Source: Conus ventricosus
Taxonomy: Eukaryota; Mollusca; Gastropoda; Neogastropoda; Conidae
Direction of reading: 5' to 3'
DNA: 64,000 nucleotides
NCBI GenBank assembly: GCA_018398815.1
Contig: CM031603.1
Span: 3,554,646-3,618,645, forward strand
Below, piece after piece: positions 55,820 through 64,000 of this stretch. Within the stretch, counting starts at the first letter, position 1; every line of letters begins with the position of its first letter. A program made the translations under genes and the position numbers. The notes under the pieces were generated by a model, which saw only the letters and a list, made by a program, of their open reading frames with translations, was not told the DNA's origin and ran no database searches.

Positions 55820-58800
55820 AGTGTTTCAGTGGAACGCGAGATCTATTTCCGCTAACCTGTTATCTTTGAGAGTCATGTTTTGGAGAAAAACTATTGCGTG
55901 TTAGCGCTCCAGTCATTGAACGTGGAAAAGAAAAAGCTTCCAAGCTTAAGAACTATTACTATCCTCCTCTTTGCAGCATCAATGGGGTAAATAAAAAGGT
56001 GCAAACAGCTATCTATGTGAGACTTGACCTTGACTTTACAAATATAAGCCCACTACCAGTGTCTATAGATAAACAAGATGTGTTTGCCACAGGTACTGCC
56101 ATCAAAGTAAATAAGGAATCAGTTTATAATGTTCTGTCTGTGTACTATCCTAATGGTCCTGAAGGGGATGACACAGATTGGTTAAAACATACTGATTTAC
56201 AAAGAGGAAGTGGATTGTCATGGGCGACTTTAATGCTCATGCGCCCTTTTGGGATACAAGTTGTAGTAAAGTGACATCTAATTGATTTGTTGAAAATATT
56301 GTTGATTCGAATTTAATTTGTTAAACGACGGTAGAATTACGAGAATTCCTGATTTAGTTACTCACAAGTCGAGTGCAATAGATCTATCGCTTGTTTCCCC
56401 CAAACATAGCAGTAAACTATAGCTGGTCCACAATAGAAGATTGTTTAGGGAGTGATCATCTTCCTAATACAATACTTTTTAATGAATACATATTTGATGA
56501 ACCATCTATCTCTGAATGCAAAATTCCAAAATTTAACTATAAAATGGCCAACTGGGAAGCCTTTCAAACTTTTCTTGTGTCGCAAAATACATCACCAATT
56601 GAGAATGACGACCTAAATACTTTTTATGCAAATTTTTGCAGAAGTAGTATTACTAGCAGCTGAAAAGACTATCCCAAAATATAAATACAAAAAGATTGGA
56701 AAATATGTAGGCAACGTATGGTGGACAGAAGAATGCAGACTCGCTGTACAGTCAAAGCGAAAAAGCTACAAAACATGGATAAAAAATAAGTCAGATGAAA
56801 ATTTTATAATCATGAAACAAGAAAAGAATAAATGTACTAAAGTTATTGCTCAAGCAAAAAAGAAGTATTGGGTTGAGTTTGTGAAGCTGAGGTATCAGAA
56901 TCAAAAAATCTATTTAAAGTTTGGAAAAAAGTTAAAGAAATGAAAAATTGCTATAAAACTCAGTCATACCCAATAAAGTTAAAAACTGATTTTCCCACTG
57001 CTTTTGATAAAGCTGAAGCTTTTTCAGATTTATTTTCAGCTTGTAGTCAATCTAAAAATCTTCAGCCAGAAAACAGTCGTCACAGAAACAATGAGGAACA
57101 AAAAAGACGAATACGTGGCTCCTCCAGAAGAAAACGAACATTTCCTAAACTCACCTTTACTGTTATCAGAACTATCAGAAGTACTAGATTCTAATCCCTT
57201 CACATGATTCAGCTGTTGGCCTTGATGGCGTGTCTTATCAACTCATCAGACACTTACCTTCTTCGTGGAAAGTACTACTGCATTCGTTATTCCAAAAATG
57301 TTGGATTAATGGCACTATTCCAAGAATCTGGAAAAGTTCAGTAGTAGTCCCAGTACTCAAGGAAGGTAAACAGAGACATCTGTGCATAGTAACAGACCCA
57401 TAGCTCTAACATCTCATGCTGGTAAACTTTTAGAAAAAATTATTCAAAAAAGATTGTTATATTACAGTGAAAAAGGTGGTGTGATTCCTGTTCAGCAAGC
57501 GGGCTTTCGAAAAGGTCGTTGTACCACAGACCATTTAGTAAAACTGACCAGTCCACATTAAAAAGCAATTCTCCCGCAGAAAAAGTACTTTGGCTACATT
57601 TTTGACGTTAAAAAAGCCTATGACTGCGTATGGCACGCAAGGCTATTGTACAAATTAAAAAATGTTGGCATTTCGGGAGAATGTTTGATTACATTAAAAG
57701 CTTCCTAACAGAAAGAAGCATATGTATGCGGATTAGAGGAACTTATTCATCCTTTAGGAATGTAGATATGGGTATTCCTCAGGATCAGTTATTGCTCCTA
57801 TGTTGTTCACAATCCTAATCCATGATCTTCCCAAATCTATGTCAAAAGCAATGCATGTAGTTCAATAATGCAGATGATATTGCTATTTGGATTAATTGTA
57901 CATTAAGGAAGCATTCCAGTAAAAGAACAATAGATTTTGTACGGAAAATGTACCAAAAGGAATTGGATAAAATATCTTCACATAGGAAGAACAACGGATT
58001 AGAACTATCTGGAGGAAAAACATGTATTATGTTGTTTAAACAATGGTGAGAACCCAAAAACCCTAACCCTCGCTTTTGCTAGATGGTCAGATTCTGGAAT
58101 ATAAACAAAAAGTTAAGTTCCTGGGGTATTTCTAACTCCTAAGCTGAACTGGAAAACACATATTGAAAACTTAATTGATAAAACAAGAAAAAGATTAAAC
58201 ATTCTTAAAATTATATGTTATCAACCATGGGGTCAGGACTATCATACCCTTTTACATCTATACATCTATTTATCCGATCTAAATTGACTTATGGGCAGGA
58301 AGTGTATTTCTCTGCGCCTAATTATCTTTAAAGAGATTGCAAAGCTGGATAGTAAGGCCATGAAATTAGCTCTGGGAGTCCCAGTGCACACAAACACTCA
58401 TAGATGTTATAAAGAAACAAATATTTTACCTCTAAATGAGAAGCGAATATTGGATGTATCCAAATATATTGTCAGAAGTCTTTCTGTTGAAAATTCAGTA
58501 ACTGAAGAAATAATGATTGATTCCAGTAAAGATTTTCCTAAGAGGTCTAAAAACACATCTTACATTCAACCAATTAGAAACTACACACATCTGACTTATG
58601 TCACATTGCAATATTGATATCACTGCTATACCAGAATTTCCTGCAGTACCTCCAATGCCTCCTTGGGAGCACCTAAATGCTTCTTTGATTACAAATATAC
58701 TTTGTTAAAGAAAAGTGATAATATAAATATTTTAACAACTGAAGTTCGTGAACATTTAGAAAACAGCTATCCAAATCATTTAAAAGTGTTTACAGATGAT

Positions 58801-59240
58801 GGGTCGGTAATGGAATCCTCTGACAGTGGTTCAGGCTTTATAATACCAACCTTAAATGTCAAGAAATCATATTATGTAGGAAAGGGGTTTTCAATCTATA
58901 CCTCAGAATTATATGCAATACTGAAGGCTTTGACTTACATATATGATATATGATACATCAATTGCTTTCTATCAGATTTTACTTTGTGTTGATTCCAAAT
59001 CTGTTTTACAGTCATTAGAGCATTGGGACTGCAAAGCTAGAAAAGATTTGCTTTTTGAAATAAAACATCTACTGCATTGTTTCATTACACTAGGCATAAG
59101 AATTGATTTTTGTTGGGTCCCATCTCACTGTGGTATAAAGTGGAATGAAATAGCAGACAGTCTTGCAAAAGAAGGAGCAAACAGAAAGACGGAAAATTTA
59201 CTAAACAATCCCTTAGATCTATCCTCTTGTGAATTGATCT
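55820..59240 (+). pseudogene. LINE ORF2: endonuclease, reverse transcriptase, RNase H; many frameshifts
   Basis: The endonuclease starts VFQWNARSIS (about 55,821), the usual first motif of APE-type LINE nucleases. SVYYPNGP follows (about 56,140), then GDFNAHAPFWD (about 56,222) and LGSDHLP (about 56,448), which carry catalytic residues. RT motifs are VGLDGVSYQL (57,210), GFRKGRCTTDHLV (57,500), IFDVKKAYDCVW (57,600, first catalytic Asp) and ADDIAIW (57,870, catalytic pair). RNase H reads HLKVFTDDGS (58,780), YTSELYAILKAL (58,900) and WVPSHCGIKWNEIADSLA (59,115). More than six frame breaks and stops show the copy is dead. RNase H placement suggests the I group of LINEs. Confidence 0.88.
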
Positions 59241-59551
59241 AAATTATGGAAAAATGTATGCATAAGCAGAATTCTAGTCAAAAAATGGCTGCTTTAACCG
59301 TCGTGCCCAAGGCACATTGTTAGATTAATTCATAAATTAAGGCTGAATACTTGGAACACTAAATATTCTCATGGTATTTCTTGTGTATGCAGAGAAAACA
59401 TTTCTGTGCATCATCTTTTGTTTGAATGCTCAGTGTTGACCCCACTCTATGAGGAGAAAGGTATTCAGATGAATAACTTTGAAAATGTTAATACTGTCTT
59501 ATATGGTTCATATGTTGCTGAAATTGCCATGGTTATTTCGCAGTCACAGGT

Positions 59552-59644
59552 AAGATAAGATAAGATAAGATAATGTTGCTTATAGCCCAGCCGACCGCAA
59601 AGGGCCATATCAGGGCTGTCACCACGTTAAAATCAACTCACCAG

Positions 59645-59676
<32 letters not shown>

Positions 59677-61010
59677 CCAACTTTCACACATCTTGTTAAA
59701 TGACATCGTCTACAAACGCACCAGAAACTTTGTTAAAAATCTTTCTGCCGTAAAATCTTAAATCAGATAAAAAATGTTAATCTCTCTCAAAAACTCAAGG
59801 ATCACGTCAGGCGGGACATCCCTGAACAGGATCTTCATGGACTCCGCCGTAAAATGTTTGTGTCTCACATCGTGCAAGTCCCAACACTCTAAAAGTACAT
59901 GTTTCATTGTGAGTGGCGCATGACATGGAATGCACCACGGAGCTTCTTCACTCTTTAAAAGGTAAGCATGGGTAAAATACGAATGGCCGGTGTGCAGCCG
60001 GCACAGAACCGTTTCCTCTTTACGACCTCCCGATGTGGATGGGAGGAAGTCCTTAAGGTTTGGACGGATCTGAAAGAGTTTGTTTACTCGTCTGTGTGTT
60101 CCAATCCTCCTGCCAGAGGTCTCTCACATAATCGTTAATTTTGGGTTTCACATCTGAGCAGGGGATATAAGTGTTGGACAGTTTCTCTCTTGTGGCATTC
60201 TTGGCTAAACGATCAACCATTTCGTTCCCGCCGATGCCAACATGGCCAGGAACCCAAGCAAGAGTAATGTTGTAACCGTCCGCCTTCAACTTGCTAAAAA
60301 GTTCAAAAAAAAGTAAAAGTTCTGGATGCTGAAGGTTGCGGCCAGCTATGGCCTCCAAAGCTGACAGCGAATCCGACAGAACCAGAAAGTCCCTCCTCGA
60401 AGAATGGGAGATTATCTTCAAAGCCAGTACTAGAGCAGTAAGTTCAGCAGAATAGACAGAAGCATCTGAATGTATATGTTCCAACAATATCTGAGAAGGA
60501 GCCCCAGGGCAGTAGGCTGCACAGGCCACTCCATCCTCAGACTTGGAACCGTCAGTGAAAACTTTTTGATAGGATGGGAATTTGGAACAGAGCTCGGCAT
60601 ACAAAGCCTTGTACGCCAGAGAGCTGGTAGACTCCTTACGGAAAGCTGCGAGATCGAAACGAATCTCTGGTGTGAAAAAGGTCCATGGAGGTTGATCCGG
60701 AAACTTGGAAAAATCAGAAACTACTCCCCAGGTCTATACCTGCATTCCGCACGTGAGGCTGCATACGAAGCCCAAACGGCGGAATACATTTCGGGTTTGT
60801 TTCAAACTTACATTGGAACGGAGGTCAAAAACACAGTCATAGGCAGGATTCTGGGGTTTTCTGAGAACAGTCGGATATAATAATTCAAAGACAGTTTCAG
60901 CCTGCGATTGGACAGTGAAGGTTCACCTGCCCTGCGTACAGGCTGTACACAGGGGTGGTGCGGAACGCTCCAAGACAGAGACGAAGCCCTTGATGGTGGA
61001 TAGGGTCCAG
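59552..61010 (-). mobile_element. nested 5'-truncated LINE, 1,459 bp, with 11-bp TSD
   Basis: Flanked by CAGTCACAGGT at 59,541-59,551 and 61,011-61,021. Removing it rejoins the host LINE reading (AEIAMVISQSQ then VAIF). The element reads right to left: an RT C-terminal piece, RNase H, a C-terminal zinc-knuckle-like region, and the 3' end CAGCCCTGATATGGCCCTTT with (TTATC)n at 59,552-59,575. An A run (about 59,650-59,676, + strand) lies in its 3' UTR. Confidence 0.9.
60053..60604 (-). pseudogene. RNase H domain of the nested LINE
   Basis: The frame is open for 183 codons on the minus strand: KVFTDGSKSEDG (first Asp), YSAELTALVLAL (Glu), VLSDSLSALEAI (Asp) and WVPGHVGIGGNEMVDRLA (His and last Asp), so all four catalytic residues of RNase H remain. 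Downstream, across a frameshift, comes CRLHTGHSYFTHAYLL, the usual C-terminal block. Upstream RT sequence (LRLCLGAFRT, 60,960) is in other frames. 5' truncation makes the copy non-autonomous. Confidence 0.85.
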
Positions 61011-61320
61011 CAGTCACAGGTTGCAATATTTTTATGAAGATCAACAATTTTGTGTACCGCTAGGGTATTTCACTCATGTCAATATGCATATATCAGATGT
61101 GGGTTTGAGAGTACTAATGTAGGTGATAAGTTAAGTGTGGAGGTGTGTGCGCGCGTGTGTGTGTGTGTGTGCGTGTGGGTTTTTATTTATTTATTATTTT
61201 TTAATTTTTGTTTTTAATTTTTTTTTTTTTAATTTTTTTTTTTTTTTATTTATATATAAAAGTGTCTAATATCATCTGGCGATGAAAAGACATTAAATAA
61301 ACCACTGAACTGAACTGAAC

Positions 61321-62600
61321 TGTACCTACAGTACACACCAGATTCGGTATCCATGGCTCCCTGTGTACCTGCAGTACACTGCAGATTCAGTATCCCATGT
61401 CTCTCTGTGTACCAATGATAAACAGCAGATTCAGTGTCCATGGCTCCATGTGTATCTGCAGTACACTGCAGATTCAGTATCCCAGTCTCTCTGTGTACCA
61501 ATGATAAACAGCAGATTCAGTATCCCATGGCTCCCTGTGTACCTATGATAAACAGCAGATTCAGTATCCCATGGCCATGGCTCCCTGTGTACCTGTAGTA
61601 TGCTGCAGATTCAGTATCCCATGGTTCCCTGTGTATCTGCAGTACACAACAGCTTCAGTATCCCATGGCTGCCTGTGTACCTATGATACACAGCAGATTC
61701 AGTATCCCATGGCTCCCTGTGTCCCTGCAGTACACTGCAGATGCAGTATCCCATGGCTCCCTGTGTACCTGCAGTACACTGCAGATGCAGTATCCCATGG
61801 CTCCCTGTGACCTGCAGTACACAACAGATTCAGTATCCTGTGGCTCCCTGTTACCTGTAGTACACTGCAGATGCAGTATCCCATGCATCCCTGTGTACCT
61901 GTAGTACACTGCAGATTCAGTATCCCATGGCTCCCTGTGTACCTGTAGTACACTGCAGATTCAGTATCCCATGGCTCCCTGTGTACCTGCAGTGCACTGC
62001 AGATTCAGTATCCCATGGCTCCCTGTGTACCTGCAGTACACAACAGATTCAGTATCCCATGGCTCCCTGTGTACCTGCAGTACACAACAGATTCAGTATC
62101 CCATGGCTCCCTGTGTACCTGCAGTACACAACAGATTCAGTATCCATGGCTCCCTGTGTACCTGTAATACACAACAGATGCAGTATCCCATGGCTCCCTG
62201 TGTACCTGCAGTACATGGCAGATTCAGTATCCCATGGCTCCCTGTGTACCTGCAGTACACAACAGATTCAGTATCCCATGGTTCCCTGTGTACCTGCAGT
62301 ACACAACAGATGCAGTATCCCATGGCTCCCTGTGTACCTGCAGTACACAACAGATGCAGTATCCCATGGCTCCCTGTGTACCTGCAGTACACAACAGATG
62401 CAGTATCCCATGGCTCCCTGTATACTTGCAGTACACAACAGATTCAGTGTCCCATGGCTCCCTGTGTACCTGCAGTACACAACAGATGCAGTATCCCTGG
62501 CTCCCTGTATACTTGCAGTACACAACAGATTCAGTGTCCCATGGTTCCCTGTGTACTTGTGATGTACAACAGACTCGGTGTCCCATGGTTCACTCCTTAA
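61321..62600. repeat. 44-bp satellite, block 3, about 29 copies
   Basis: Same unit as blocks 1 and 2. Left copies are more divergent (TATGATAAACAGCAG type) and right copies are nearly uniform. Confidence 0.97.
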
Positions 62601-62649
62601 CCTGAGGGTGCCCTGCAGGTTAATTGTTCATGGCTTCCGTGCACATGCA

Positions 62650-62895
62650 GTACCTCTCCAGTTTCTCCTTTTGCACCAAGGCTGTTCCATTGCTTCCACA
62701 CTCTGCTCTCTCCCTTCTGGTCAGACACACCGGGAGGTCAGGGGTTGTCTTGCCTTGCAGACTGTTGTGAGAGGACATGAGATTAGGGTGCTCCTTCCAC
62801 ACTCTGTTATCTCCCTTCTGGCCAGACACACAGGGAGGTCAGGGTTGTCTTGCCTTGCAGACTGTTGTGTGAGAGGACATGAGATATAGGGTGCT
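62650..62895. repeat. two-copy direct repeat of about 100 bp
   Basis: CTCCCTTCTGGTCAGACACA and its near-copy CTCCCTTCTGGCCAGACACA are each followed by GTTGTCTTGCCTTGCAGACT and AGAGGACATGAGAT. Confidence 0.9.
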
Positions 62896-63745
62896 CCCTC
62901 AGCAGTGGTCCTGAACTTCAGGCATCTCTGATATGTTGTGGAGGAAGTTTTCTGGCTGTGTTACAGATAAGGCTGCTATGGGATGGTGTTTTTGTCTTGC
63001 TTTATTTGACTGTTTTTTGCCAGTACATTTGTTGCCATCCCAAGTATATTCACCATATCTGACTCAGACTCTTGCTCAACCCTCCCCGCTTTCTTGTTGT
63101 GGTCTGTGAGGATGTGTACTCTGCGTTTGGGCCTGAAGCATAAGATGTTTTGTGGTTGTCTTAGTACCATGTTAGCCAGAACATTTTGACCAAAACAAAG
63201 CCAACGAACGTGCCATAGCCTGTACGAGTTTGACGTGGTAAGAATGCTTTGTCTGATAGGAAGCATAATGAGAACTCCACATTTCTTCAACAACAAAAGA
63301 AAAGGGAGAGGGATGGGGGTTGGGACAAGAGTGGTCATATTCCAGTTGTGAGTCTCCTACCGTTTGTTCGTAATCACTGAACTTGGCAGTTCATGGCTGT
63401 CAATTCTGAACGGAATGAAATTTACTGATGTGACCAAGATTCGCACTCGGCCACAGTGTATGCATTACGTTCACCTCATGCCTGATTAGCAACAAAATGC
63501 TGTTCTGTATTTTTTGTTTGATTCACACCCCTCCTCCTTCTTTTTTTTTAATGATCACTTCCTTCTGCTCTCTTGTTCCTCTCTTCTTCTCCTGTCCTTT
63601 TCTTCTCTCCATCTCTTACTTGTCCATTTTAGGACCATAACATTGAATTTAGGATAGAAATTTATTTATTTTACCTTTCATAACACGATTACAATGTTAT
63701 ACAAAAGACGTACACACACGCGTGCGCGCGCACACACGCACACAT

Positions 63746-63795
<50 letters not shown>

Positions 63796-63854
63796 TTGAT
63801 TCTTTAACTGATAGTCTGAACAGCTGGTCAGAGTGATTGTTTTGTTTTTAACAG
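62896..63854. other. probable intron; (CA)n at about 63,709-63,795
   Basis: No coding or element signature. It ends with a pyrimidine-rich acceptor TTGTTTTTAACAG immediately before the exon at 63,855. Confidence 0.55.
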
Positions 63855-64000
63855 GCATGTGGAGGCGCCGCATCACACCCAGACATCAGTCTGTGGATGA
63901 AGGCAGTGAAACGGGACTACCCTGAGCTGGGAGAGAAGTCTTATTTTGTTCCCTCAGTCCACATGAACACCACCAAGTACCGTAAAGAAGACAGAGGTGG
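63855..64000 (+). CDS. candidate internal exon of an unidentified host gene, runs off the window
   Basis: Begins after a good splice acceptor (TTTTTAACAG). Only one of three frames is open: it starts ACGGAASHPDISLWM, continues KAVKRDYPELGEKSYF and VPSVHMNTT, and ends KYRKEDRG at the window edge, 48 codons and two bases. Both other frames hit a stop. Codon use and amino-acid composition look like conserved protein rather than repeat, in contrast to everything nearby. No domain was recognised. It starts in phase 0, matching the donor at 35,881, so both could belong to one transcript. Confidence 0.65.

Larger units (their letters stand above)
55359..61320 (+). mobile_element. RNase H-bearing non-LTR retrotransposon inserted in the satellite
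   Basis: The satellite stops at GTACACC (55,358) and resumes at TACCTACAGTACACACC (61,321), after a (CTGAA)n tail (61,303-61,321). Endonuclease, RT and RNase H are read in order on the + strand between 55,820 and 59,240. The element is interrupted at 59,552-61,010 by another LINE. Without that insert it is about 4.5 kb. No ORF1 was recognised in the first 460 bases, so it may be 5' truncated. Confidence 0.85.

Noticed and set aside
45744..62600. CRISPR-like regular spacing in several arrays (44, 46, 37 and 43 bp)
   Set aside because: There are no unique spacers between repeats and no cas genes; the context is clearly eukaryotic. These are head-to-tail minisatellites.

Overview
The window is 64 kb of animal nuclear DNA dominated by repeats, with very little host coding sequence. 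I infer a mollusc, most likely a marine gastropod. The reasons are the mix of RNase H-bearing and CR1/L2-like non-LTR elements, Mag-type Gypsy elements, hammerhead-ribozyme repeats, tRNA-derived SINEs, and very long CA/GA/TA microsatellites and minisatellites. This is inference; no diagnostic host gene identifies the species. A 100-base N gap (12,185-12,284) shows that it is a scaffold.

Layout. 1-2,460: microsatellites and a tRNA-derived SINE head. 2,460-9,450: a block holding the tail of an RNase H-bearing LINE, with a segment of its coding sequence amplified into an 82-bp tandem array, followed by a 4.2-kb array of a 37-bp unit whose + strand has almost no G. 9,450-22,620: a run of unrelated minisatellites (38, 51, 26, 35, 46, 41 and about 59 bp units) with Penelope-like inverted-repeat tails between them. 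22,780-25,236: a decayed Gypsy pol, split by a 782-bp element that carries a hammerhead ribozyme motif. 26,440-28,060: a CR1/L2-like LINE. 28,060-35,340: more microsatellites, a SINE inserted near an RT relic, and 69-bp and 43-bp arrays. 35,477-35,881: a candidate host exon. 36,693-38,894: an apparently intact pogo/Tigger transposon. 40,027-42,115: a 634-636-bp unit carrying a type I hammerhead ribozyme, in a tandem array that flips orientation to make a palindrome with arms of about 1 kb. 42,350-44,830: a paralogue of the 2,460-9,450 block in which both expansions are absent. 45,744-62,600: a 44-bp satellite interrupted by a Gypsy-type LTR element (46,396-52,572, TSD CAGTA) and by an RNase H LINE (55,359-61,320), itself interrupted by a second LINE in the opposite orientation (59,552-61,010, 11-bp TSD). 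63,855-64,000: a second candidate host exon that runs off the window.

The most notable system is the set of ribozyme-bearing repeats. Two complete 47-nt hammerhead folds (minus strand, 40,257-40,303 and 40,893-40,939) are exactly 636 nt apart, so a read-through transcript would be cut into unit-length RNAs, as in retrozymes. A different element at 23,373-24,154 carries another hammerhead core and has a 13-bp target-site duplication. Three stretches (about 5.2-9.1 kb, 16.6-18.5 kb and 48.1-52.9 kb) look like unpolished long-read consensus, so indels and frameshifts there should not be read as biology. The only probable host gene is inferred from two phase-compatible exons 28 kb apart; I could not identify it.
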